Of a stretch of 64,000 bases of DNA, positions 42,404 through 50,292 are shown in pieces. Source of the stretch: Chryseomonas sp014190935. GTDB taxonomy: Bacteria > Pseudomonadota > Gammaproteobacteria > Pseudomonadales > Pseudomonadaceae. The notes under the pieces are model-generated. The model had not been told where the DNA came from. It saw only the letters and a list, made by a program, of their open reading frames with translations, and made no database searches. Every line of letters starts with the position of its first letter. Within the stretch, counting starts at the first letter, position 1. A program made the position numbers and the translations under genes. The DNA lies in assembly GCF_014190935.1 (NCBI RefSeq), contig NZ_JACHVV010000001.1, positions 62,001 to 126,000 of the forward strand, given 5' to 3'.

Positions 42404-43545
42404 TGTTGCGCTGGAAGCCTATCGCGGTACTGGGTCTCGCCCTTGCGGTCGTCGGGTGCAGCAGCACCGGCAAGAAGGAATTGCCTCCGGCCGAGCTGAA
42501 GGACATCAAGGCCGAAGTCCGGCTGGATGAAGTCTGGAGTCGCTCGGTGGGCGACGGCCAGGGCAAGGAATACAACCGCCTGGTACCGGCCGTCGACGGT
42601 CAGACGATCTTTGCCGCCGATGCCGATGGCCGGGTCATGGCGATGAATCGCGAGACCGGTCAGGTGCTGTGGAAGAAGGATCTGGACCTGCCGGTATCCG
42701 GCGGCGTCGGGGTCGGTTCCGGCCTGGTGCTGGTCGGAACCCTGCGTGGCCAGGTGATCGCCCTCGACAGTGCCAGTGGCGACGAGAAGTGGCGCGCCCA
42801 GGCATCCAGCGAAGTGCTGTCCGCCCCGGTCGTCAACAACGACGTGGTGGTGGTGCAGTCCCAGGATGACAAGCTGCAGGCCTTCGAACTGGGCAGCGGC
42901 ACCCGTCGCTGGATCTACGAAGACACCCAGCCGGTGCTGAGCCTGCGCGGTACCGGGGCGCCCCTGGTCACCAACCAGGTGGTCATGGCCGGTTTCGCCA
43001 GCGGCAAGGTGGTGGCCCTGGACGTGCAGCGCGGCCTGCCGCTGTGGGAACAGCAGATCGCCGTGCCCAAGGGTCGTTCCGAACTGGAGCGGATCGTCGA
43101 CGTGGACGGCGGCCTGTCGCTGTCGGGCGATACCCTCTATGTGGTCAGCTACAACGGCCGCGTGGCCGCGCTCAATCCAGCCAATGGCCAGATCCTCTGG
43201 CAGCGTGATGCCTCGAGCTACGACGGCGTCGCCGAAGGCTTCGGCAACGTCTACCTGAGCCTGGACAACGGCACCGTGGAAGCCGTCGAGGAATCCTCGA
43301 CCTCCGCGCTCTGGACCAATGCCGATCTGGCCCGTCGCCAGCTCACCGGCCCGGTGGTCTGGTCGAGCAACGTGGTGGTGGGCGACTACGCCGGCTACAT
43401 CCACCTGCTGAGCCAGGTCGATGGACGTTTCGTCGGTCGCACCAAGGTCGACGGTGACGGCGTCCGGGTACGGCCACTGGTCGTCGGCGACATGCTCTAC
43501 GTTTACGGCAATGGCGGTAAACTCGTCGCCTATCGTCTGCGCTAG
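42403..43545 (+). CDS. bamB: Outer-membrane assembly lipoprotein BamB
   Basis: Beta-propeller lipoprotein of the BAM complex. The 380-aa protein has a lipobox VVGC (C19) and repeated PQQ-type blades such as GRVMAMNRETGQVLWKKDL, GQVIALDSASGDEKW and GRVAALNPANGQILWQ. ATG shares a base with the stop of the YfgM-like gene. A terminator follows. Confidence 0.95.
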   Translation: MLRWKPIAVLGLALAVVGCSSTGKKELPPAELKDIKAEVRLDEVWSRSVGDGQGKEYNRLVPAVDGQTIFAADADGRVMAMNRETGQVLWKKDLDLPVSGGVGVGSGLVLVGTLRGQVIALDSASGDEKWRAQASSEVLSAPVVNNDVVVVQSQDDKLQAFELGSGTRRWIYEDTQPVLSLRGTGAPLVTNQVVMAGFASGKVVALDVQRGLPLWEQQIAVPKGRSELERIVDVDGGLSLSGDTLYVVSYNGRVAALNPANGQILWQRDASSYDGVAEGFGNVYLSLDNGTVEAVEESSTSALWTNADLARRQLTGPVVWSSNVVVGDYAGYIHLLSQVDGRFVGRTKVDGDGVRVRPLVVGDMLYVYGNGGKLVAYRLR

Positions 43546-43562
43546 AAACTATTATCCTCAAC

Positions 43563-43605
43563 CGATGGCCGCTACCGTGAAGTTCGGTAGCGGCCATCGT
43601 GTTTT
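43563..43605 (+). terminator. Intrinsic terminator after bamB
   Basis: GATGGCCGCTACCG and CGGTAGCGGCCATC form a 14-bp perfect stem (15 with the next C-G pair), loop TGAAGTT, followed by GTGTTTTC. It separates bamB from der by 19 bases only. Confidence 0.8.
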
Positions 43606-43623
43606 CTGCTCTGGGAGAGCCGC

Positions 43624-45111
43624 ATGGTTCCCGTAATTGCCCTGGTGGGGCGGCCGAACGTCGGCAAATCCACGCTTTTCAACCGCCTGACCAAGACCCG
43701 GGACGCCATCGTCGCCGACTTCGCCGGCCTGACCCGTGATCGCAAGTACGGCGAAGCCAAGTGGCAGGGACGTACCTACATCGTGGTCGACACCGGCGGT
43801 ATCTCCGGTGACGAGGAAGGCATCGACCTGAAGATGGCCGAGCAGTCGCTGCAGGCCATCGAAGAATCCGATGCGGTGCTGTTCCTGGTGGACTCCCGCG
43901 ACGGCATGACCGTCGCCGACCAGATGATCGCCGAGCACCTGCGCAAGCGAAACAAGCGCACCTTCCTGGTGGCCAACAAGGTCGATACCGTCGACCCGGA
44001 TATCGCCCGGGCGGAATTCAGCCCGCTGGCCATCGGCGACGCCTATCCCATCGCGGCGGCCCACGGGCGCGGCGTGAACAACCTGCTGGAAGACGCCCTG
44101 GGCGTCTTTCCCAAGGATGAGGTCGAGGTCGAGGAGCTCACCGAGGAGCAGGTGCGCGCTGCCGCGGAGGAGGGCGGTGACGTCTTCCGTCGCGTGCAGG
44201 GCATCGACGAGACCACCGGCATCAAGATCGCCGTGATCGGCCGGCCCAACGTCGGCAAATCGACCCTGGTCAACCGCATGCTCGGCGAAGAGCGGGTGAT
44301 CGTCTATGACCAGGCTGGCACCACGCGCGACAGCATCTATATCCCCTTCGAGCGCAACGAAGAACGCTACACCCTGATCGACACCGCCGGCGTGCGCCGC
44401 CGCGGCAAGGTCTTCGAGGCGGTCGAGAAGTTCTCGGTGGTCAAGACGCTGCAGGCGATCCAGGACGCCAACGTGGTGATCTTCGTCATGGATGCCCGCG
44501 AAGGCGTGGTCGAGCACGACCTCAACCTGCTCGGCTTCGTGCTGGAGACCGGTCGTGCCCTGGTGATCGCCCTCAACAAGTGGGACGGCATGGAGTCCGG
44601 CGAGCGCGACTACGTCAAGACCGAACTGGAACGCCGCCTGCTGTTCGTCGACTTCGCCGATATCCACTTCATCTCGGCGCTGCATGGCACCGGTGTGGGT
44701 CACCTGTACAAGTCGGTGCAGCAGTCCTTCGCCTCGGCCACCACCCGCTGGCCGACCAGTCGCCTCACCCAGATCCTCGAGGACGCGGTGCAGGAGCACC
44801 AGCCGCCGATGGTCAGCGGTCGCCGCATCAAGTTGCGCTATGCCCACCTGGGTGGCGCCAACCCGCCGCTGATCGTCATCCACGGCAACCAGACGGATGC
44901 GGTGCCCAAGTCCTATACCCGCTATCTGGAAAAGACCTATCGCCGGGTGCTCAAGCTGGTGGGCACGCCGATCCGGATCGAGTACCGCGGTGGCGAGAAC
45001 CCCTTCGAGGGCAAGAAGAACACCCTCACCGAGCGCCAGGTCAACAAGAAGCGCCGGTTGATGAGCCACCACAAGAAGGCCGAGAAGAAGCGCAAGGACA
45101 AGCGCCGGTAG
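43624..45111 (+). CDS. der: Ribosome-assembly GTPase Der (EngA)
   Basis: Double GTPase for 50S maturation. The 495-aa protein has two G domains, each with GRPNVGKSTL (residues 9-18 and about 210), DTAG/DTGG and NKVD/NKWD motifs, then a KH-like C-terminal domain and a very basic tail (KKRRLMSHHKKAEKKRKDKRR region). An intrinsic terminator follows. Confidence 0.97.
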   Translation: MVPVIALVGRPNVGKSTLFNRLTKTRDAIVADFAGLTRDRKYGEAKWQGRTYIVVDTGGISGDEEGIDLKMAEQSLQAIEESDAVLFLVDSRDGMTVADQMIAEHLRKRNKRTFLVANKVDTVDPDIARAEFSPLAIGDAYPIAAAHGRGVNNLLEDALGVFPKDEVEVEELTEEQVRAAAEEGGDVFRRVQGIDETTGIKIAVIGRPNVGKSTLVNRMLGEERVIVYDQAGTTRDSIYIPFERNEERYTLIDTAGVRRRGKVFEAVEKFSVVKTLQAIQDANVVIFVMDAREGVVEHDLNLLGFVLETGRALVIALNKWDGMESGERDYVKTELERRLLFVDFADIHFISALHGTGVGHLYKSVQQSFASATTRWPTSRLTQILEDAVQEHQPPMVSGRRIKLRYAHLGGANPPLIVIHGNQTDAVPKSYTRYLEKTYRRVLKLVGTPIRIEYRGGENPFEGKKNTLTERQVNKKRRLMSHHKKAEKKRKDKRR

Positions 45112-45135
45112 ACCGGCGGGACGTTGCGCAGGGAG

Positions 45136-45162
45136 GGGGCTCAGGAGAGCCCCTTTTTCTTT
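45136..45162 (+). terminator. Intrinsic terminator of der
   Basis: GGGGCTC and GAGCCCC (7 bp, loop AGGA) followed by TTTTTCTTT; 25 bases after the der stop. Confidence 0.88.
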
Positions 45163-45204
45163 GGTAGAGGGTTTGGGCGAAGGTGCTCCTCGCGCATCGA
45201 ACTG

Positions 45205-45352
45205 CCCCCTCTCCCTCCGGGAGAGGGTTGGGGTGAGGGCATCCCTTGCGATGTTTGTCCCAGTGGAAAAGGCTGCGCCGTTTTCCACGCTACGGTGCCT
45301 AGGTGGGCCCCGTCGCTCTCGGTCACCTTGGCCCTCTCCCAGAGGGAAAGGG
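45205..45352. repeat. Repeat patch between der and the aminotransferase gene
   Basis: The 371-bp gap holds a CCCTCTCCC/GGGAGAGGG unit with GGGGTGAGGG tail (45205-45240), a GTGGAAAAGGCTGCGCC/TTTTCCAC unit (45261-45294) and a partial GCCCTCTCCC/GAGGG unit (45330-45352). The remaining 130 bases up to the next gene show no clear feature. Confidence 0.8.
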
Positions 45353-45482
45353 GATGTTTGGATCAGGCTCTGCACTTCGGATTATCCGAGTTCGCTGTCT
45401 TGCACAGCCCGGCAAGACTTGCCCTCTCGCGCAAAAAATCGCAGTCTGCCGATCTCCTTCCAGCCAGACCTGTGCCCGCGCG

Positions 45483-46631
45483 ATGATCCAGAGCAAGCTT
45501 CCCGACCTCGCCGTCACCATCTTTACCCGCATGTCCCAGCTCGCCGCCCAGACCGGTGCGCTGAATCTGTCCCAGGGCTTTCCCGATTTCGACGGCCCGG
45601 CCGAGTTGCTCGCGGCGGTCGGTCGCCATGTCGCGGCCGGCCACAACCAGTACGCGCCCATGACCGGGCTGCCGGCGCTGCGCCAGCAGGTGGCGGCCAA
45701 GGTCGCCGCCTTCTATGGCCGCGCGGTGGATGCCGAGGCCGAGGTCACCATCGTCCCCGGCGCCACCCAGGGCCTGTTCTGCGCCCTGCAAACCCTGGTG
45801 CGGCCAGGCGACGAGGTGATCGTCTTCGATCCCTGCTACGACAGCTACGAACCTTCGGTGCAACTGGCCGGCGGGCGCTGCGTGCACGTGCCCCTGGCGC
45901 TGCCAGGCTTCGGTATCGACTGGGCGGTACTGGAAGCGGCCCTGAGTCCGCGCACCCGTGCCATCGTGCTCAACACCCCGCACAACCCCAGTGGCGCCCT
46001 GGTCAGCGCCGCCGAACTGGATCGCCTGGCCGCGCTGATCCGCGGGCGCGATCTCTATCTGGTCAGCGACGAGGTCTATGAGCACCTGGTCTACGACGGC
46101 GAGCGCCATGCCAGCGTCATCGCCCACGACGAACTCTATGCCCGCGCCTTCGTGGTCAGCTCCTTCGGCAAGACCTATCACGTCACCGGCTGGAAGACCG
46201 GCTACGTGGTGGCGCCGCCGGCGCTGTCGGCCGAGTTGCGCAAGGTGCACCAGTACGTGAGCTTCTGCGGGGTGACGCCGATCCAGGCAGCCCTGGCCGA
46301 CTTCATGGCCGCTCATCCCGAGCATCTCAGCGAGCTGCCGGCCTTTTACCAGGCCAAGCGCGATCTCTTCTGCGATCTGCTGGGCCACTCGCGCTTCACC
46401 TTCCAGCGGGCCGCCGGCACCTATTTCCAGGTGGTCGACTATTCCGCCATCCGCCCGGATCTGGACGACGTGGCCATGGCCGAGTGGCTGACCCGCGAGC
46501 ATGGCGTCGCCGCCATTCCGCTGTCGGTGTTCTACCAGACGCCGCCCGCGGACCTGCGCCTGGTGCGCTTCTGCTTCGCCAAGCGCGAAGAGACCCTGCG
46601 GCAGGCAGCGGAGCGGCTATGCGCGATCTGA
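45483..46631 (+). CDS. Methionine aminotransferase (YbdL/MtnE type)
   Basis: Class I/II PLP aminotransferase of 382 aa that probably transaminates 2-keto-4-methylthiobutyrate to methionine. It shows NLSQGFPDF, the PLP Tyr/Asn/Asp positions (PCYDSYEP, NTPHNPSGA, VSDEVYEHLVYDG), the Schiff-base lysine in SSFGKTYHVTGWKTGY, and a final VRFCFAKREE. ATG at 45483 gives the family length; no strong ribosome site. It overlaps the omega-amidase gene by 13 bases, a functional pair. Confidence 0.85.
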   Translation: MIQSKLPDLAVTIFTRMSQLAAQTGALNLSQGFPDFDGPAELLAAVGRHVAAGHNQYAPMTGLPALRQQVAAKVAAFYGRAVDAEAEVTIVPGATQGLFCALQTLVRPGDEVIVFDPCYDSYEPSVQLAGGRCVHVPLALPGFGIDWAVLEAALSPRTRAIVLNTPHNPSGALVSAAELDRLAALIRGRDLYLVSDEVYEHLVYDGERHASVIAHDELYARAFVVSSFGKTYHVTGWKTGYVVAPPALSAELRKVHQYVSFCGVTPIQAALADFMAAHPEHLSELPAFYQAKRDLFCDLLGHSRFTFQRAAGTYFQVVDYSAIRPDLDDVAMAEWLTREHGVAAIPLSVFYQTPPADLRLVRFCFAKREETLRQAAERLCAI

Positions 46632-47410
46632 CCCCACCCCAGGACCTGCGCCTGGCGCTGGTGCAGAGCGAACTAGCCTGGCACGACCCGGCCGCCAACC
46701 GTGCCCATTTCGAGGCGCTGCTGACGGAAGTCGGCGAGACCGATCTGATCATCCTGCCGGAGATGTTCACCACCGGCTTTTCCATGGAATCGGCAGCCCT
46801 TGCCGAGCCCGCGGACGGGCCGACAGCGGCCTGGATGCGCGAACAGGCGCGGCGTCTCGGCGCGGTGGTCACCGGCAGCCTGATCGTGCGGGACGCGGAC
46901 GGGCAGCACCGCAATCGCCTGCTATGGGCGACGCCGGATGGCGAGTTGCAGCACTATGACAAGCGCCACCTGTTTCGCATGGCCGGCGAGCACGAGCACT
47001 ATGCCCCGGGCGAGCAGCGGCTGCGGGTGACCCTCAAGGGGTGGCGGATCCGCCCGCTGATCTGCTACGACCTGAGATTCCCGGTCTGGAGTCGCGCCCA
47101 GGACGATACCGACCTGCTGCTCTATGTCGCCAACTGGCCGGCGCCGCGGCGCGGGCACTGGAATCGCCTGCTGCCGGCGCGGGCCATCGAGAATCTCTGC
47201 TATGTCGCCGCGGTGAATCGCCTCGGCAGCGACGGCAATGGCCATCCCTATGCGGGCGACAGCCAGGTGCTGGACTTCCAGGGTGAACCCCTGATCGAGG
47301 CCGGCGCGGAATCCGGCATCTTCCACACGACGCTCTCGCCTACCGCCCTCAAAGCCTATCGCGAGCGCTTTCCGGCGCAGCGCGATGCCGACGCCTTCCG
47401 CCTGGACTGA
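46619..47410 (+). CDS. Omega-amidase, nitrilase family (YafV type)
   Basis: Carbon-nitrogen hydrolase of 263 aa that would hydrolyse 2-oxoglutaramate or 2-oxosuccinamate made by glutamine-dependent transaminases. Catalytic triad visible: Glu in ILPEMFTTGF, Lys in YDKRHLFRM, Cys in LICYDLRFPVW. The overlap with the aminotransferase gene supports the known aminotransferase/omega-amidase coupling in methionine salvage. It converges with the next gene with no spacer at all. Confidence 0.88.
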   Translation: MRDLTPPQDLRLALVQSELAWHDPAANRAHFEALLTEVGETDLIILPEMFTTGFSMESAALAEPADGPTAAWMREQARRLGAVVTGSLIVRDADGQHRNRLLWATPDGELQHYDKRHLFRMAGEHEHYAPGEQRLRVTLKGWRIRPLICYDLRFPVWSRAQDDTDLLLYVANWPAPRRGHWNRLLPARAIENLCYVAAVNRLGSDGNGHPYAGDSQVLDFQGEPLIEAGAESGIFHTTLSPTALKAYRERFPAQRDADAFRLD

Positions 47411-48559
47411 TCAGGCCCAGAAGGGCGCTGGCTGGGCGGCGTGCTGGTGGATCAGCGCGACCGCCTGGTCCACGTCCGCGGCCGTGGTGTAGCGACCCAG
47501 GCTGAATCTGTAGCTGCGCGCCGCCTGTTCGGCAGTGAGCCCCAGACCCAGCAGCACATGGGAAGGCGCCGCCTTGGCCGAACTGCAGGCCGAGGTGGTG
47601 GAAAAGGCCAGCTGGCGCTGCAATGACGCGGTATCCAGCGGCGTGGCGAAGGTCAGATTCAGGGTGTGGGGAATGCGCTGCCGGGCACAGCCATTGAGCT
47701 GCATGCCGGGCAGCGTCTGCACCCCTGCCAGGAACCGCTCGCGCAGCTGGCCGAGTCGCTCGTTCTCCCGCGCCATGGCCTGGCCAGCGAGGGCGAAGGC
47801 GGTCCCCATGCCAACGATCTGGTGGGTGGCCAGGGTGCCGGAACGCAGCCCGCGCTCATGGCCGCCGCCGTGGATCTGCGCCTGCAGGGCACCCTCGGCA
47901 CGCGGACCGACATAGAGGGCGCCGATGCCCTTGGGTCCATAGGTCTTGTGCGCGGAAAAGGACATCAGATCGACCTCCAGGCCGGCCAGGTCGATGGCGA
48001 CCTTGCCGGTGGCCTGGGCGGCGTCGACGTGGAAGAGGGCGCCCCGGGCGCGGACCAGCCGGCCGATGGCGTCGATGTCGGTCAGGGTACCCAGCTCGTT
48101 GTTCACCCGCATCAGCGAGACCAGCCAGGTGTCGTCTCGCCAGGCCTGCTCGACGGCAGTAGCGGTGATCAGACCGGCCGCGTCCGGCCTCAGGTAGGTG
48201 ACGGTGAAGCCCTCGGCTTCCAGTTGGGCCGCGGTATCCAGTATCGCCCGGTGTTCCAGGCAGCTGGTGATCAGGTGGCCACGCCCGCGACGGCGGGCCA
48301 CGCCGAGCAGCGCGAGGTTGTTGGATTCGGTGGCACCGGAGGTCCAGATCAGTTGCTCGGGTCGGGCGCCGACCAGGTCGGCCACCTGCTGGCGAGCGGT
48401 ATCCACGGCGCGCTGGGCGTCGTTGCCGAAGGCATGGCCGCGAGAGGCGGGATTGCCGAAGACGCCCTGGCGCCCCATACAACCCAGCATGGCTTCGATG
48501 ACGACATCGTCGACGGGGGTGGTGGCGGCGTAATCGAAATACAGGGGATAAGCGTCCAT
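47411..48559 (-). CDS. Cysteine desulfurase, second NifS/IscS-like copy
   Basis: PLP enzyme of 382 aa, related to IscS but clearly distinct. It has FDYAATTPVDDVV, TSGATESNNLALLG, the PLP lysine in SFSAHKTYGPKGIGALYVG, and a Cys in the mobile loop TTSACSSAKAAPSHVL. It is not linked to any scaffold gene but is divergent from a DecR-like regulator, which suggests cysteine-responsive sulfur mobilisation or detoxification. Its stop abuts the omega-amidase stop. Confidence 0.9.
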   Translation of the reverse strand: MDAYPLYFDYAATTPVDDVVIEAMLGCMGRQGVFGNPASRGHAFGNDAQRAVDTARQQVADLVGARPEQLIWTSGATESNNLALLGVARRRGRGHLITSCLEHRAILDTAAQLEAEGFTVTYLRPDAAGLITATAVEQAWRDDTWLVSLMRVNNELGTLTDIDAIGRLVRARGALFHVDAAQATGKVAIDLAGLEVDLMSFSAHKTYGPKGIGALYVGPRAEGALQAQIHGGGHERGLRSGTLATHQIVGMGTAFALAGQAMARENERLGQLRERFLAGVQTLPGMQLNGCARQRIPHTLNLTFATPLDTASLQRQLAFSTTSACSSAKAAPSHVLLGLGLTAEQAARSYRFSLGRYTTAADVDQAVALIHQHAAQPAPFWA

Positions 48560-48690
48560 GGCGGCCTCGAGCGTTTGAATGGGACTAGGCTAACGCTCCC
48601 GCTCGTGAAGAAATTTGCTTTCTTATCGCTTATTGGTACTCGATGGAGAATAGAATTCTCTTTAGAAGCATTTATAGAGAAAATCATTTC
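48560..48690. promoter_or_regulatory. AT-rich divergent control region, desulfurase / DecR-like gene
   Basis: Markedly AT-rich compared with the surroundings, as Lrp targets often are. GAGAAT and ATTCTC form an inverted repeat with 3-nt spacer at 48646-48660. Probable operator for the divergent regulator. Confidence 0.55.
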
Positions 48691-49152
48691 ATGGATCGCT
48701 TCGATCGCGCCCTTCTTGAGATCTTGCAGCAGGACAGTACCCGACCGGTGGCCGATATCGCCGAGCGTATCGGCCTGGGCACCACCGCCTGTTGGCGGCG
48801 GATCCAGAAGCTGGAGGAGCAGGGCGTCATCCGCGCCCGGGTGGCGTTGCTCGATCCACGACAGCTCAATGTGGGGGTGACGGTCTTCGTCTCGGTCCGC
48901 ACCAATCAGCACGCCATGGACTGGCTGCAGCGCTTCCACGAGGCGGTGGCGGCCATTCCGGAGGTGGTCGAGCTCTATCGCATGGCCGGCGACACCGACT
49001 ACCTGATGCGCATCGTGGTCCCGGACATTGCCGCCTACGACGGCGTCTACAAGCGGCTGATCCAGGTGCCGGGGTTGCTGGACGTCAGCTCCAGCTTCGC
49101 CATGGAGCAGATCAAGTACAGCACGGCCTTGCCACTGGATTATGTGCGGTAG
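48691..49152 (+). CDS. Lrp/AsnC-family regulator, DecR-like
   Basis: 153-aa regulator with an N-terminal winged helix (MDRFDRALLEILQQDSTRPVADIAERIG, then TTACWRRIQKLEEQGVI) and a RAM ligand domain (VVELYRMAGDTDYLMRIVV). The C-terminus DVSSSFAMEQIKYSTALPL closely resembles E. coli DecR (YbaO), a cysteine-responsive activator of cysteine detoxification. ATG at 48691; an upstream in-frame ATG at 48643 lies in the control region. Confidence 0.88.
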   Translation: MDRFDRALLEILQQDSTRPVADIAERIGLGTTACWRRIQKLEEQGVIRARVALLDPRQLNVGVTVFVSVRTNQHAMDWLQRFHEAVAAIPEVVELYRMAGDTDYLMRIVVPDIAAYDGVYKRLIQVPGLLDVSSSFAMEQIKYSTALPLDYVR

Positions 49153-49165
49153 GAGCTGATGAAGA

Positions 49166-49256
49166 CCGTAGCGTGGAAAACGGCGCAGCCTTTTCCTCTC
49201 TCGATGTCAGTTGCTGGGGTTGCCCTCACCCCAACCCTCTCCCGGAGGGAGAGGGG
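49166..49256. repeat. Repeat patch, reverse orientation
   Basis: A GTAGCGTGGAAAACGGCGC unit (49166-49196) and a CCCTCACCCCAACCCTCTCC/GGAGAGGGG unit (49222-49256), both reversed relative to the 12.7 and 45.2 kb patches. They separate the DecR-like gene from the aldo/keto reductase. Confidence 0.8.
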
Positions 49257-49288
49257 ACCGCTCCGTGCGCGTCCGTGATCGCGACACC

Positions 49289-50239
49289 TCAGCGATAGGC
49301 GCTGACCTGATCCAGCAGGGTGATGTCATCGGCCGGCAGTTGCAGCCGGGTGGCGGCCACCAGGTCGTCGAGCTGGGCCTGGGAGGTGGCGCTGGCGATC
49401 GGCGCGGTGATGCTGGGGCGGGCGATCAGCCAGGCCAGGGCGACCTGGGCCGGGGTGGCGTCGTGCTTTTCGGCGATCTCGTCGAGGCCGGCCAGGATGG
49501 CCACGCCGCGTTCGTCCAGGTAGCGCTTGACCATCTCCGCGCGTGACCCCTGGAGATCGTCCTTGGTGCGGTACTTGCCGGTCAGGAAGCCGCTGGCCAG
49601 GGAGAAATAGCTGATCACGCCCAGGCCGAGTTCCTCGACCACCGGTTCCAGGTCGGTCTCGTAATCCTGGCGGGCATGCAGGTTGTAGTGGGGCTGCAGG
49701 CTCTGGTACGCCGGCACGCCCAGGCGCTCGGCGATCCTGGCGGCTTCGCGCAGGCGCTGGCCGCTGTAGTTGGAGGCGCCGATCACCCGCACCTTGCCTT
49801 GCTCCACCAGCCGCGCGAAGGCGCCCAGGGTTTCCTCCAGCGGCGTGTCCTCGTCGTCGCAATGCGCCTGATAGAGATCGATGCGATCGGTCTGCAGGCG
49901 CTTGAGCGAAGCCTCTACCGCCTGCTGCACATAGCTGGCCTTGAGACCCTTGCGGCCTTCACCCATGTCCATGCCCAGCTTGGTGGCCAGGATCACCTGG
50001 TCGCGCTTGCCGCTGCGGGCGAACCACTTGCCCAGCAGGGTTTCGGATTCGCCACCGCTGTTGCCCGGTGCCCAGCGCGAATAGACGTCGGCGGTGTCGA
50101 TGAACGTGAGGCCCGCCTCGAGCAGGGCGTCCAGCATGCGAAAGGACTGGGCTTCGTCCAGCGTCCAGCCGAAGACGTTGCCACCGAAGCAGAGCGGCGG
50201 CACCTGGAGGTCCGAGTGGCCAAGGGTACGTGTATGCAT
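49289..50239 (-). CDS. Aldo/keto reductase
   Basis: NADPH-dependent carbonyl reductase of 316 aa with a TIM-barrel fold. The catalytic tetrad is present: Asp in FIDTADVY, Tyr in that motif, Lys in ILATKLGM, His in LYQAHCDD. The later IGASNYS and APIASATSQAQLDDLV motifs fit the family. Substrate unknown. Confidence 0.9.
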   Translation of the reverse strand: MHTRTLGHSDLQVPPLCFGGNVFGWTLDEAQSFRMLDALLEAGLTFIDTADVYSRWAPGNSGGESETLLGKWFARSGKRDQVILATKLGMDMGEGRKGLKASYVQQAVEASLKRLQTDRIDLYQAHCDDEDTPLEETLGAFARLVEQGKVRVIGASNYSGQRLREAARIAERLGVPAYQSLQPHYNLHARQDYETDLEPVVEELGLGVISYFSLASGFLTGKYRTKDDLQGSRAEMVKRYLDERGVAILAGLDEIAEKHDATPAQVALAWLIARPSITAPIASATSQAQLDDLVAATRLQLPADDITLLDQVSAYR

Positions 50240-50292
50240 GGAATCCTCATCCGGTTGGGGGAGTCATGCAGGTTACGACCGATGGCCGCGGC

